DNA of 64,000 bases, taken from the NCBI RefSeq assembly GCF_029910235.1, contig NZ_CP112874.1, positions 620,001-684,000 on the forward strand, given 5' to 3'. How positions within the stretch are numbered: position 1 is the first letter of the stretch; every line of letters begins with the position of its first letter. The notes below the pieces were generated by a model. The model ran no database searches, had not been told where the DNA came from, and worked only from the letters and a program-made list of their open reading frames with translations. Origin of the DNA: Pseudanabaena galeata CCNP1313 (GTDB lineage: Bacteria; Cyanobacteriota; Cyanobacteriia; Pseudanabaenales; Pseudanabaenaceae). This document shows, one piece after another, positions 34,533-43,539 of the stretch. The translations under genes and the position numbers were made by a program.

Positions 34533-36851
34533 ATGAATACACTCTTACGTCAGCTCGCTCATAATTTCGATGAATCTGAAGTGGTTAATCTGACTAACTG
34601 CGATCGCGAGCCGATTCATATTCCTAGCTTGATTCAGCCCCACGGACTATTGATGATACTTACCGAGCCAGATTTGCGGATTGCTCAAGTAAGCGCCAAT
34701 GCCCTTGAGATTTTGGGAATAGCGATCGATGATTTACTCGATCGCCCCTTGGGAGAATTTGCAGGTGACGAACTGATTAAATCGATTCAAGCTTGTCTCG
34801 ATCACAATTTTGAATACCCTAATCCTCTACGTGTTGAGTTTGCGGATTTGGGCGATCGCTTGCCTCTAGTTTTTAATGGTATTGTGCATCGCGCTCCCAC
34901 AGGTGAAATTGTCCTAGAATTAGAGCCTTGGGAATCATTGGCGGGAAGTGATTTTTTTCAGTTCTATCACCAAATCAAACATAATCTTGCCAAAATCCAG
35001 ACCGCCCAAGACTTAAGCGCATTATGCGATCTCGTGGTACAGGAAGTCCAAGCCCTAACGGGATTTGATCGCGTCATGATCTATCGCTTTAGTGAGCAGG
35101 GGGATGGAACGGTGATTGCGGAAACGAAACAGCCTGATCAAGAGGCTTTTCTGGGGCTGCGATATCCTGACTCAGATATTCCGAAACAGGCAAAACATCT
35201 TTACACTCTCAACTGGTTGCGCTTAATTCCAGACGTGAATTATCAACCAACAAGGTTAGTCAGTCATAGACTCCCAGAGGCGGAATCACCCCTTCAAAAA
35301 GCACCCCTTGACATGAGTTACTGTGCCTTGCGATCGGTTTCACCAATCCATATTGAATATCTGCAAAATATGGGGGTGACAGCTTCGATGTCTGTTTCTC
35401 TAATTCAAAACAAAAAGTTGTGGGGATTGATTGCTTGTCACCATTACACCCCTAAATTTGTTCCCTATGAGACTCGGACTGTTTGTGAATTTTTGGGGCA
35501 GTTGATGTCTACGGAATTAGTCAATAAAGAAGCTAACGAAAATCTGGATTACAAACTCCATCTCAAAACAATTCAAGGTCAGTTTGTGGAACGTTTGACC
35601 AAAGCCACGGGCTTTGTGGAGGAACTCGGCTATGATCACGAAGCATTATTAGATCTTACGTCTGCTCAAGGTGTGGCTATTTGCGATGGTGATCGCCTGA
35701 TTTTGATTGGTGAAACTCCTGATGAGCTAGCCGTGAAATCTTTGCTAACTTGGCTAGAGGCTCACTTAGAGCAGGATCTTTTTGTTACCGATGCTTTACC
35801 CAGTGTCTATGCTGAGGCGGTGGAATATCAAGCGATCGCTAGTGGCTTAATGGCGATCACCATTTCTAAAATCCAGCATCGATATGTTCTTTGGTTTCGT
35901 CCTGAGCAACTGCAAACTGTGACTTGGGCAGGCGATCGCGATAAACCAACGCAAGTTGCTGAAGATGGCAGTATTCGTCTTCTGCCTCGTCAATCCTTTT
36001 CCGCTTGGAAAGAAATCGTATGTGGTAAATCTAATCCTTGGTTACCCTGTGAAGTAGATAGCGCGATCGAACTGCGACAGATAATTGTGGATATTGTCTT
36101 ACGTCAAGCCGATAAACTTGCCAAAATCAACATAGATTTGGAACTTAGTAACAGCGAACTTGATGCCTTTGCCTACATTGCTTCCCATGATTTAAAGGAA
36201 CCTTTGCGCGGGATTCATAACTATGCCACTTTTTTGTTGGAAGACTATGGCGAAATCCTCAAGGGAGAAGGAGCCGACAAGCTGCATACATTGGTAAAAC
36301 TGACTAAACGGATGGAATCATTGATCGAATCTTTGCTGAAATTCTCACGGCTAAGTCGTCAAGAGTTACAAATGGAACCGCTTGATCTCAATCACTTATT
36401 GCAAAATGTGAGAGAACTATTTGCGATGAATCCGCAATGGCAGAACAGCAAGATTAAAATCCCGCGATCGCTACCGTTGGTAAGGGGCGATCGCCTTTTG
36501 ATCGAAGAGATTTTTATTAATTTAATTACCAATGCCTTTAAATACAATGACCATTCTGAGAAATTGGTGGAGATTGATTGGTATGTGGAGCAGCCTAAAT
36601 CCCCCTTGGTGATGATCTATGTGCATGATAATGGTATTGGCATTCGAGAGAAGCATTTGGAATCAATCTTTCAAATCTTCAAACGATTGAATTCACATAG
36701 CAAATATGGTGGTGGTACGGGCGCTGGGTTAACCATTGTCAAAAAGATTGTGGAAAGGCACAAAGGTAATATTCAAGTACAATCTATCTATGGACAAGGA
36801 ACCACCGTTTCTTTTACCCTCCCTGCGTGTGATCTCAATACTGCTATTTAG
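34533..36851 (+). CDS. bphP: Bacteriophytochrome histidine kinase, biliverdin-binding type
   Basis: 772 residues from ATG 34533. Order PAS-GAF-PHY-HisKA-HATPase. The PAS start NCDREPIHIPSLIQPHG contains Cys23, the N-terminal cysteine that binds biliverdin in bacteriophytochromes; GAF has YPDSDIPKQA (DIP motif), while the position of the phycocyanobilin Cys of Cph1 (CH before LTYLKNMG) is occupied by SPIHIEYLQNMG, without Cys. PHY has the PRQSF tongue motif. The kinase has ASHDLKEPLRGI (phospho-His) and DNGIGI, TGAGLTIVKKI. Red/far-red light sensor. The downstream receiver gene is its likely partner. Confidence 0.92.
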   Translation: MNTLLRQLAHNFDESEVVNLTNCDREPIHIPSLIQPHGLLMILTEPDLRIAQVSANALEILGIAIDDLLDRPLGEFAGDELIKSIQACLDHNFEYPNPLRVEFADLGDRLPLVFNGIVHRAPTGEIVLELEPWESLAGSDFFQFYHQIKHNLAKIQTAQDLSALCDLVVQEVQALTGFDRVMIYRFSEQGDGTVIAETKQPDQEAFLGLRYPDSDIPKQAKHLYTLNWLRLIPDVNYQPTRLVSHRLPEAESPLQKAPLDMSYCALRSVSPIHIEYLQNMGVTASMSVSLIQNKKLWGLIACHHYTPKFVPYETRTVCEFLGQLMSTELVNKEANENLDYKLHLKTIQGQFVERLTKATGFVEELGYDHEALLDLTSAQGVAICDGDRLILIGETPDELAVKSLLTWLEAHLEQDLFVTDALPSVYAEAVEYQAIASGLMAITISKIQHRYVLWFRPEQLQTVTWAGDRDKPTQVAEDGSIRLLPRQSFSAWKEIVCGKSNPWLPCEVDSAIELRQIIVDIVLRQADKLAKINIDLELSNSELDAFAYIASHDLKEPLRGIHNYATFLLEDYGEILKGEGADKLHTLVKLTKRMESLIESLLKFSRLSRQELQMEPLDLNHLLQNVRELFAMNPQWQNSKIKIPRSLPLVRGDRLLIEEIFINLITNAFKYNDHSEKLVEIDWYVEQPKSPLVMIYVHDNGIGIREKHLESIFQIFKRLNSHSKYGGGTGAGLTIVKKIVERHKGNIQVQSIYGQGTTVSFTLPACDLNTAI

Positions 36852-36873
36852 ATATTAGTTTTTATGACCATTA

Positions 36874-37368
36874 ATGAATAATCTCTTAACTTCTCCTTGG
36901 GATGACCTCACCCATCCCATCATTCTCATCGTTGAAGATAGCGATGAAGACTTCTATATGTTTATGAGAGCTACCCAAAATCTCGATGCATTAGAGCGAT
37001 CGCTTTATCGATTTTTACGATTTGACAATGGCGATGATGTTCTTGACTATCTATTTCGACGAGGGGAATATCAAAACCTCAAGGCTCCTTTACCCGTTGC
37101 TATGTTGCTCGATCTCAACTTACCAGGAACCGATGGTCGAGACATCATTCAGCAAGTAAAGCAAACTACCCATTTACAAACTCTACCAATTATCGTTTTG
37201 ACCACATCCAGCAGTCAACGCGATATTAAAACCTGTTACGAGAACGGAACCAACAGCTATACACTCAAACCGATGGGCGTTACCGCTATGCAACAAACTA
37301 TTCAGACCTTGTTTCAGCATTGGTTTCAAGTTGCGGTGCTACCTAGCTACGGACAGTTCACCATCTGA
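36874..37368 (+). CDS. Rcp1-like single-domain response regulator
   Basis: A 164-residue stand-alone receiver. Asp pair in LIVEDSDEDFYMF, phospho-Asp in AMLLDLNLPGTDGRD, Thr and Lys of the switch in VLTTSSS and YTLKPMG. The insert LDYLFRRGEYQ and the long N- and C-terminal arms are hallmarks of Rcp1, the regulator paired with cyanobacterial phytochromes. It lies 22 bp after the phytochrome gene, so the pair is almost certainly one signalling unit. It has no output domain and would act by passing phosphate or by protein contact. Confidence 0.9.
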   Translation: MNNLLTSPWDDLTHPIILIVEDSDEDFYMFMRATQNLDALERSLYRFLRFDNGDDVLDYLFRRGEYQNLKAPLPVAMLLDLNLPGTDGRDIIQQVKQTTHLQTLPIIVLTTSSSQRDIKTCYENGTNSYTLKPMGVTAMQQTIQTLFQHWFQVAVLPSYGQFTI

Positions 37369-37398
37369 AATCTCGCCTTAAATTCTGCCTGAAATCTT

Positions 37399-39483
37399 AT
37401 GATCTCGACATCATCTCCCTTAGACTCCGCCATTAGCATTTTGATTGTCGATGATTCGGCAGAAGATCGCGCTACTTACATTCGCTATTTGCGATCGGAT
37501 ACTCGTCCCTATACTTTTTTGGAAGCGGAAACCCTAGCAGAAGGGATAGATTTATGGCGATCGCAACATCCCGATATTTTCCTGATTGATTATTTTCTAC
37601 CCGATGGCGAAGGCTGGGAGTTTTTAGCTGCAATGGGAGAGGGCGATCTTGTGCCAAAGCTAGCGGCGATTATTTTAACTGGACATGACGGCAATGAACA
37701 GGCTATCCTCCAAACAATGCGGTTAGGAGCTGCCGACTATCTGATTAAGAGAGAAGTTACCGCTATATCTTTATGTAACCGTGTTGGACAGGTGTGCGAT
37801 CACATCATGCTTACCCATCAACTAAAGCGATCGCAAGAGCAGGAACTTTTGATTGCCAAAATCTCGCTATATATTCGGCAATACATTGGTTTAGAAGAAA
37901 TTTTAAATGCGATCGTCCATGAAGTACGCAATTTTTTAAAAGCTGATCGCACCGTTGTTTATCAGTTCAACCCTGATTTTAGTGGCATAGTCGTAGCTGA
38001 GTCGGTTTTATCGCCTTGGAAAACCTGTCTAAATCAGCATATTGACGAATACTGCTTTCAAGGTAATCTCGGAGAGAGATATGCAGAAGGTCGTGTTTTT
38101 GCAACTTCTAATATTTATAAGGCAAACTTAACTGAATGCCATTTGCAATTAATGGAACAGTTTCAGGTTTGGGCAAATCTAGTATTACCGATCTTGACCA
38201 TCAACGACAAAACTCCAAAATTATGGGGATTGTTGATTGTCCACCAATGTTCTCATCCACGTATTTGGCAACAGAGCGAGGTTAGCTTACTTCAGCAATT
38301 ATCCGTACAGTTAGCGATCGCTATCCAACAAGCTGAACTCTATCACGATCTGCAAGTTAGCAATGTGGAATTAGAAAATCGCGTTAGAGAGCGCACTGCC
38401 GAACTTTTTAAACGTCAAAGCGCTCTCCAAGAATCAAATCGTCGTTGGCAATCGTTACTGGATAATGTGCATCTAATCGTTGTGGGTCTGAACTGTGAGG
38501 GTATAGTGGAGTATGTCAATCCCTTTTTTCTCGCCTCCACGGGCTACGAATCAGAGGAAGTGATCGGCAAAGACTGGTTCTCTCTCTTTCTGCCCCAAAT
38601 TATGCAAGAAGAGATCAGAGAGGCTTTTTCAGATTCACTAATCAATAATTTTCAGTCCCACTATCAAAATCCGATTTTGACGAAGACAGGTGAAGAAAGA
38701 ATGATCGCATGGAACAATACCACCCTTCACAATCAAGATCATCAAATCATTGGTACACTAGGCATTGGTGAAGATATTACGGAGAAGTTGAAGGTTGAGC
38801 GAGTCAAAGATGAATTTATTTCCATCGTTAGCCATGAACTCCGCACACCCTTATCATCGATTCGGGGCGCGTTGGGTCTGCTTTCTTCGGGTGTATTAGC
38901 CAACAAACCCGAAGTTGCCAAGAATATGCTTGATATCGCAGCGATCGACATCGAGAGGTTAGTCCGTCTGGTCAATGATATTTTGGACTTAGAGCGTTTA
39001 GAATCTAACAAGGTAAACCTCGATCGCCAATGGTATGACACCTCAGCGCTATGTCGCCAAGCCACCGAAACCATGCAAGCGATCGCCACCGAAAGCCAGA
39101 TCCAAATCTTAGCTGAGTGTAAATCCTTCCAAATTTTTGCTGATAGCGATCGCCTTGTCCAAACCCTTGTTAATTTACTAGGTAACGCGATTAAGTTCTC
39201 ACCACCACAAAGCCAACTGGAAATCCGAATAGAATCTCTTGCGGAGGAAATTATTTTTCATATCAGCGATCGAGGTCGGGGCATTCCCGTAGAGCATCTA
39301 GAAAGTATTTTTGGGCGTTTTAATCAAGTCGATGCTTCCGATTCTCGACAGATGGGAGGCACAGGATTAGGTTTAGCTATCTGTCAAAGTATTGTGCAGC
39401 AACATGGTGGCAAAATATGGGTTGAAAGTAAATTATCAGAAGGAAGTACGTTTTCATTCACAATTCCCCACCAAAGAAAATAA
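37399..39483 (+). CDS. Hybrid histidine kinase (REC-GAF-PAS-HisKA-HATPase)
   Basis: A 694-residue kinase with an N-terminal receiver (ILIVDDSAEDR, phospho-Asp in FLIDYFLPDGEG), then a GAF domain (residues about 150-315, RTVVYQFNPDFSGIVVAES), a coiled coil, a PAS domain (LLDNVHLIVVGLNCEGIVEYV), HisKA (IVSHELRTPLSSIRGAL) and HATPase (DRGRGIP, GTGLGLAICQ). The GAF domain has no Cys in the usual bilin-binding position that I can identify, so light sensing is unproven. It lies 30 bp behind the Rcp1-like gene. An R7 palindrome follows its stop. Confidence 0.9.
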   Translation: MISTSSPLDSAISILIVDDSAEDRATYIRYLRSDTRPYTFLEAETLAEGIDLWRSQHPDIFLIDYFLPDGEGWEFLAAMGEGDLVPKLAAIILTGHDGNEQAILQTMRLGAADYLIKREVTAISLCNRVGQVCDHIMLTHQLKRSQEQELLIAKISLYIRQYIGLEEILNAIVHEVRNFLKADRTVVYQFNPDFSGIVVAESVLSPWKTCLNQHIDEYCFQGNLGERYAEGRVFATSNIYKANLTECHLQLMEQFQVWANLVLPILTINDKTPKLWGLLIVHQCSHPRIWQQSEVSLLQQLSVQLAIAIQQAELYHDLQVSNVELENRVRERTAELFKRQSALQESNRRWQSLLDNVHLIVVGLNCEGIVEYVNPFFLASTGYESEEVIGKDWFSLFLPQIMQEEIREAFSDSLINNFQSHYQNPILTKTGEERMIAWNNTTLHNQDHQIIGTLGIGEDITEKLKVERVKDEFISIVSHELRTPLSSIRGALGLLSSGVLANKPEVAKNMLDIAAIDIERLVRLVNDILDLERLESNKVNLDRQWYDTSALCRQATETMQAIATESQIQILAECKSFQIFADSDRLVQTLVNLLGNAIKFSPPQSQLEIRIESLAEEIIFHISDRGRGIPVEHLESIFGRFNQVDASDSRQMGGTGLGLAICQSIVQQHGGKIWVESKLSEGSTFSFTIPHQRK

Positions 39484-39485
39484 GA

Positions 39486-39563
39486 ATGATCCCCCTCAAT
39501 CCCCCTTAAAAATGGGGAAGAAGAAAATTCTCCCCCATTTTTAAGGGGGGCTGGGGGGGATCT
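39486..39563. repeat. R7-family G/C-run palindrome
   Basis: GATCCCCCTCAATCCCCCTT...AAAATGGGG, then the complementary CCCCATTTTTAAGGGGGG and GGGGGGGATC. Same family as inside 29432-29691 and 32379-32454. Confidence 0.75.
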
Positions 39564-39618
39564 AAACCTTGAAACATAGACAAAGAGAATTTGTAACATT
39601 ATTCAGAAATTTATAACT

Positions 39619-39993
39619 ATGCCCACCAAATCGATTTTACTAATTGATGACGAACCAAATCTGGCTCAAGTCATAGCGGTTTGTTTAGAAAGCTTTAAAG
39701 GATGGAAAGTCCAAATCGCAAACTCTGGCAAAGCAGGGCTTAGCATTGTCGAATCCCTCAAACCCGACGCTATTCTCCTTGATGTAATGATGCCTGAAAT
39801 GGACGGTATTACGGTCTTTCAGCATCTCCAACAAAATCCAGAAACTCAAAATATTCCTGTAATTCTCTTAACAGCCAAAGTACAAGCAAGCGATCGCGCC
39901 AGATTTGCTCAACTAGATATAGCAGGGGCGATCTCTAAACCCTTTGAGCCACTCCAAATTGCCGATCAAATTGCCCAACTTCTAAATTGGTAA
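39619..39993 (+). CDS. Single-domain response regulator
   Basis: A 124-residue receiver: acidic pair in LLIDDEPNLAQV, phospho-Asp in ILLDVMMPEMDG, switch Thr in LLTAKVQ and Lys in SKPFEP. There is no output domain. It is one of two small receivers (with 40242-40625, about 45 percent similar by eye) ending the phytochrome-associated cluster. It could receive phosphate from the hybrid kinase 5' of it or act in motility or pilus control like CheY/PatA-type partners; nothing in the sequence decides this. Confidence 0.88.
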   Translation: MPTKSILLIDDEPNLAQVIAVCLESFKGWKVQIANSGKAGLSIVESLKPDAILLDVMMPEMDGITVFQHLQQNPETQNIPVILLTAKVQASDRARFAQLDIAGAISKPFEPLQIADQIAQLLNW

Positions 39994-40010
39994 TTGCTGA
40001 AATAAAGAGC

Positions 40011-40053
40011 CAGATTTTCTGTGGTGCGGCTGCGCCGCACCACGGAAAATCTT
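40011..40053. terminator. Hairpin after the receiver gene
   Basis: AGATTTTCTGTGGTGCGGC-TGC-GCCGCACCACGGAAAATCT, near-perfect 19-bp arms. No strong T-run. Confidence 0.6.
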
Positions 40054-40136
40054 AAATCTCCTCTTCCTCAGAATATCCTCATTTTTATTCCCTAAACTGA
40101 AGCTAAATTGTCATTAGAATTAGAACTGATTTCCCA

Positions 40137-40211
40137 GCCCCTCATCCCCAGCCCCTCTCCCTTGATGGGAGAGGGGCTGGGGGGGTGAGGGTTCTACGTA
40201 ACATCAGTTAG
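40137..40211. repeat. R8-family palindrome
   Basis: CCAGCCCCTCTCCC-TTGAT-GGGAGAGGGGCTGG with CTCATCCC / GGGTGAGGG further out and TTCTACGTAACATCAGTT at the right end; the latter matches the ends of the inner element at 13058-13227. Confidence 0.65.
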
Positions 40212-40241
40212 TTAGAAGCCAAATTGTACTTCACAGTTCCA

Positions 40242-40625
40242 ATGGAAAATATATCTAGAAAAACAGTTTTACTAATAGATGACGAGGAATATATTTGCAA
40301 AATCGTCGAGACTTGTGTAGAAATTTTTAGTGACTGGCAACCCCTAACCGTCCCTTGCTGTGAAGAGGGCTTAGCAGCCGTTGAAAACATCAGACCCGAT
40401 GTAATTTTGCTAGATATGATCATGCCAAATATGGATGGATTCGCTTTTCTTAAAACTTTGCAAGCTAATCCTGAATTTGCAAATATTCCTGTTGTCTTAC
40501 TAACTAGTCGCGTTGACCTCACCGAAGCTCAAAAAATTGCTCAGCTAGGAGTCAGAGGCGCGATCGCTAAACCCTTCAATTCTGTTCAAATTGTTACTCA
40601 AATTAAACGTATTTTGGATTGGTAA
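40242..40625 (+). CDS. Single-domain response regulator
   Basis: 127 residues from ATG 40242 (a TTG 18 bases earlier is less likely). Receiver motifs: LLIDDEEYICKIV, phospho-Asp in ILLDMIMPNMDG, LLTSRVDL, AKPFNS. It has no output domain. Sister of the receiver at 39619-39993; the two share layout and C-terminal LDW/LNW ending, suggesting a local duplication. The stop codon lies within an 18-bp perfect palindrome. Confidence 0.88.
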   Translation: MENISRKTVLLIDDEEYICKIVETCVEIFSDWQPLTVPCCEEGLAAVENIRPDVILLDMIMPNMDGFAFLKTLQANPEFANIPVVLLTSRVDLTEAQKIAQLGVRGAIAKPFNSVQIVTQIKRILDW

Positions 40626-40671
40626 TCATAATGAGATGCGGCGCGGAGCGCAACATCTCATTATGATTACC
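40621..40671. terminator. Stop-codon-spanning palindrome
   Basis: GGTAATCATAATGAGATG pairs exactly with CATCTCATTATGATTACC around a GC-rich 15-base loop. The left arm includes the stop codon of the receiver gene. Confidence 0.7.
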
Positions 40672-40771
40672 AAAGCACAAAATGGCGTAGCCATTTTGTG
40701 CTTTTAAAACCCTTACTGGATTTGTTTTTCAATTCACAAAAGTGTGGCCACACTTTCGTGAATTGGTATTA
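40668..40771. repeat. R2-family double palindrome
   Basis: AGCACAAAATGGC-GTA-GCCATTTTGTGCT, spacer with AAAACCCTTACTGGATTTG, then ATTCACAAAAGTGTGG and CCACACTTTCGTGAATTGG-TATTA. The remaining part of the 347-bp gap (40772-40972) contains nothing I can name. Confidence 0.72.
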
Positions 40772-40972
40772 TCTATAAGACTGGTGAAAGCAAGCGTAGC
40801 AGGGCGGAGATTGCCCCTAAGCCAAATTTAGAGGCTGCCCCCCGTGCCATCCCTATCAGACCTTAATTACTGATTTTTTCTTGTTTCGCCAAGTACTGAT
40901 TTATGGGATCATTATCCTCTAAATAACCGCTACATCCTTGTAAAAAGATTTGGCGTAAAAGGAAGTAGACAT

Positions 40973-41977
40973 ATGGGTAACTTAGAACATCTCGCGATAC
41001 TGAAACAAGGGGTAGCCAGTTGGAATAGATGGCGATTAGAAAATCCTGAGATTATCCCCAATCTGAGTGGTACTAACTTGAGGCGAGCTAATCTCCGCGA
41101 AGCAGATTTGAGTGGGGTAAATTTGCGTTGGGCAAACCTGAGTAATGCTAATTTATTAGGAGCGAATCTGAGTGGTTCTGATCTAGTGAAAGCAAATTTG
41201 CGAGAGGCTGATTTGTATAAAGCAAATCTCAAAGATGCGGAAGTAAATGGAGCCTATTTGAGTAAGGCTCATCTAAGAGAAGCTTCTTTGCAAAGATGCG
41301 ATCTAAGTTTGGCAAACCTTCAGGGAGCTGATCTAATTAAGGCATACTTTAACGGAGCAAACTTGTGTGGGGCTGATTTAGATTCAAGTGATTTGAGTAA
41401 TGCTAATTTAAGTGAAACAAACTTAAGTAATGCCATTTTAAGTAATGTCATTTTGACCAATGCCGATCTTCGTCGTAGTGATTTGAGCAATGCAAATCTA
41501 GAATTTGCCGATCTCAGTAATACAAACCTATCAGACTCAAAACTATGTGCTGTAAATTTAAGTAATGCTAATTTGCAAGAATGTGACTTGAGTAATGTTG
41601 CTATTAATCAAGCTAATTTAAGTTATGCCAATTTATGTGATGCAATTCTCAGCAATGCCAATCTAAGTAATACAAATTTGAGTCATGCTAATCTTAAAAA
41701 TGCAGTTTTGAGCAATGCAATTTTGAGTGATGCAGACTTAAGTGATAGTAATTTAGAAGATGCAATTTTAAGTGATGCAATTTTAAGTAATGCTAATTTG
41801 AATGGAGCTATTCTGACAGGAGCGCAACTCATCTCAGCTAAATTAGATGCTGCTTTTTTGATTGGGACTAATTTAGTCAAAGCGAATTTGCGCCTTGCGA
41901 ATCTTAATGGAGTGAGTTTGTCTGAGGCAAATCTATTTGGAACAATTATGCCCGATGGTTCTGTACATAATCACTAA
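40973..41977 (+). CDS. Pentapeptide-repeat protein
   Basis: A 334-residue protein almost entirely built of pentapeptide repeats A(N/D)LXX, for example LSNANLSETNLSNAILSN, from residue 30 to 325, about 58 repeats. This folds as a right-handed quadrilateral beta-helix. The first 30 residues (HLAILKQGVASWNRWRLENPEI) form the usual cyanobacterial N-cap. No transmembrane helix or signal peptide. The middle is rich in LSNAN/LSNAI, which points to internal duplication. Such proteins are abundant in cyanobacteria; functions are mostly unknown. Confidence 0.92.
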   Translation: MGNLEHLAILKQGVASWNRWRLENPEIIPNLSGTNLRRANLREADLSGVNLRWANLSNANLLGANLSGSDLVKANLREADLYKANLKDAEVNGAYLSKAHLREASLQRCDLSLANLQGADLIKAYFNGANLCGADLDSSDLSNANLSETNLSNAILSNVILTNADLRRSDLSNANLEFADLSNTNLSDSKLCAVNLSNANLQECDLSNVAINQANLSYANLCDAILSNANLSNTNLSHANLKNAVLSNAILSDADLSDSNLEDAILSDAILSNANLNGAILTGAQLISAKLDAAFLIGTNLVKANLRLANLNGVSLSEANLFGTIMPDGSVHNH

Positions 41978-42014
41978 TAAAGGCGATGGCGCAAAGCGCC
42001 ATCGCCTTTATCTA
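41978..42014. terminator. Convergent terminator
   Basis: ATAAAGGCGATGGCGC-AAA-GCGCCATCGCCTTTAT between the pentapeptide gene and a convergent small gene. Confidence 0.75.
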
Positions 42015-42020
42015 ATAGGA

Positions 42021-42281
42021 TTAATCCTTTGGTTTGCCAGCAACATCTCCATCGCCATCAATGTCGCGACCAGTCAAACTTTCTAGAGCATCAACTGCCT
42101 TGCCTGCGGAATCTTTGGCGATCGCACCAACATCTGTGTTTAGCACATCGGAAACTTTTTTAACATTTTCTTCACCAATAGTGCCTTCAACCTTTTCCTT
42201 AATTCCTTCAGCTACTTCCCCAGCTTTCTGCTGTAAGCCACTAACAAATCCACCAATCCCTGATTTTTGTTCTTCGCTCAT
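42021..42281 (-). CDS. Small hydrophilic protein, LEA/CsbD-like
   Basis: An 86-residue, strongly hydrophilic protein without cysteine or tryptophan. The middle is amphipathic helix (GLQQKAGEVAEGIKEKVEG, ENVKKVSDVLNTDVGAIAKD), and the end (GRDIDGDGDVAGKPKD) contains an EF-hand-like DIDGDGD. The composition recalls stress-protective LEA-type or CsbD-like proteins, but the family assignment is uncertain. It is monocistronic. Confidence 0.65.
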   Translation of the reverse strand: MSEEQKSGIGGFVSGLQQKAGEVAEGIKEKVEGTIGEENVKKVSDVLNTDVGAIAKDSAGKAVDALESLTGRDIDGDGDVAGKPKD

Positions 42282-42365
42282 TTTAACTAAACTCCGTAGA
42301 GTTGAGGTTGATTTACCCTTGCATTATAGTCATGTAAGTCTGAGAATATATGTTTTTTGCAACAC

Positions 42366-42457
42366 TATAGCACTCCTAAATGAGTTGTAAGATTTTGAGG
42401 GTTGTGAGAGTGCGCCCCGAAGGGGCGCACTCTCACAACCTATTTAGGATTGCTATA
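42366..42457. repeat. R3-family palindromic MITE
   Basis: TATAGCACTCCTAAATGAGT...GTTGTGAGAGTGCGCC-CCGAAGG-complement...CTATTTAGGATTGCTATA. Over 90 percent identical by eye to 24243-24335. Confidence 0.78.
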
Positions 42458-42547
42458 TGTAAAAGTAGGTATAAAAATCGGTGTATTAAAAATCTTGCTT
42501 TGCATAGTTTTCGACCTACTAAATGCTATATGCTTTCTCTTCATTTT

Positions 42548-43315
42548 CTATCGTTCAGCGATTACTAACATTTCAAAGTCTTCAGTTGTCAATTTATCTT
42601 CACGAGAAAAAGCACCAAGTTTTGCTCCAAACATTTCAACATTCGTAAACCTAAGCATTTTCAGCAGCCATGTTATTTCAGATGGTACATAATACCTTTC
42701 GTTGCATTCAAGTTCTTTTTCTTCTCCATTATCATCTACAAATTTTGTAATGCTATAATCCCTGAATGTCATTAGGTCAAAATTTTTGCTGTTATATTGA
42801 GCATTGCCTTCGACAACTCCTTCAGCATGAAATTCATTTATAGAGTGAAACAATGGAAATAGCCCATTCAAAGTTGTAAAAATGAATTTTGACTTGTGCT
42901 TCAAAGATTTTGAAATATTTTGAAGAATTGTGAAATTCATTTCATCGGTTTCCATCAATGAGAAGCCTCCTTCACACATCATAATAGCCAAATCAAATTG
43001 GTTCTCAAACGGTAAGTTGCGTGCGTCGTACCTTAAAAATTCTACTTGTAAACCATTCTGCTCTGCTTTTTCTCTTGCTCTTTGTAGCATCGCTTCAGAC
43101 AGATCGATCGCTGTAATGTCATAACCTCTTTTTGATAACTCTATTGAATGGCGACCCGTCCCGCATCCAATATCAATAATCTTTAACTCCTTGTTGTAAT
43201 TTATCTCTTTCTCTAGAAAATCACATTCACCCATAGTTCCTTGGGTAAAAATTTCGTTGTCATATTGTTGACCATAGTTTTCAAATAAGGTCTCGTACCA
43301 TTGTTTTTTATGCAT
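42548..43315 (-). CDS. SAM-dependent methyltransferase
   Basis: A 255-residue class I methyltransferase: motif I IIDIGCGTGRHSIELSKRG (SAM-binding GxGxG), acidic end of strand 2 in ITAIDLSEAM, then FLRYDARNLPF and FDLAIMMCEGGFSL. The C-terminal domain (YYVPSEITWLLKMLRFTNVEMFGAK) resembles small-molecule methyltransferases. Codon use is AT-rich with GAA/AAA/ATT preference, and there is no GCGATCGC, unlike neighbours. Repeats lie at both sides (R3 at 42366, R6 at 43330). Probable recent transfer; substrate unknown. Confidence 0.85.
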   Translation of the reverse strand: MHKKQWYETLFENYGQQYDNEIFTQGTMGECDFLEKEINYNKELKIIDIGCGTGRHSIELSKRGYDITAIDLSEAMLQRAREKAEQNGLQVEFLRYDARNLPFENQFDLAIMMCEGGFSLMETDEMNFTILQNISKSLKHKSKFIFTTLNGLFPLFHSINEFHAEGVVEGNAQYNSKNFDLMTFRDYSITKFVDDNGEEKELECNERYYVPSEITWLLKMLRFTNVEMFGAKLGAFSREDKLTTEDFEMLVIAER

Positions 43316-43329
43316 TCTTTTTCTCCTTG

Positions 43330-43422
43330 GTAAACTAAAAACCTAGAAAGCTATTCTACCCGCGTAGCGGGCGGGACAACTTCTGGTTTTTGGTTTTTAA
43401 TTGGGGTGAGCTACTTAATAGC
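43330..43422. repeat. R6-family palindromic MITE
   Basis: AACTAAAAACCTAGAAAGCT, a CCCGC-GTA-GCGGG stem and GGTGAGCTACTTA at the end; copy of 27488-27598 with a few differences. Confidence 0.7.
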
Positions 43423-43539
43423 AAAGATGATCTCGCCACTGCGATCGCCAAGTTTCTCACAAAATATAGTGATGCGATTAGTGATGCGATCATGCCTTTT
43501 CTCCTGATTGCGCTATGTATTTACATTCTCTATCGTTGC

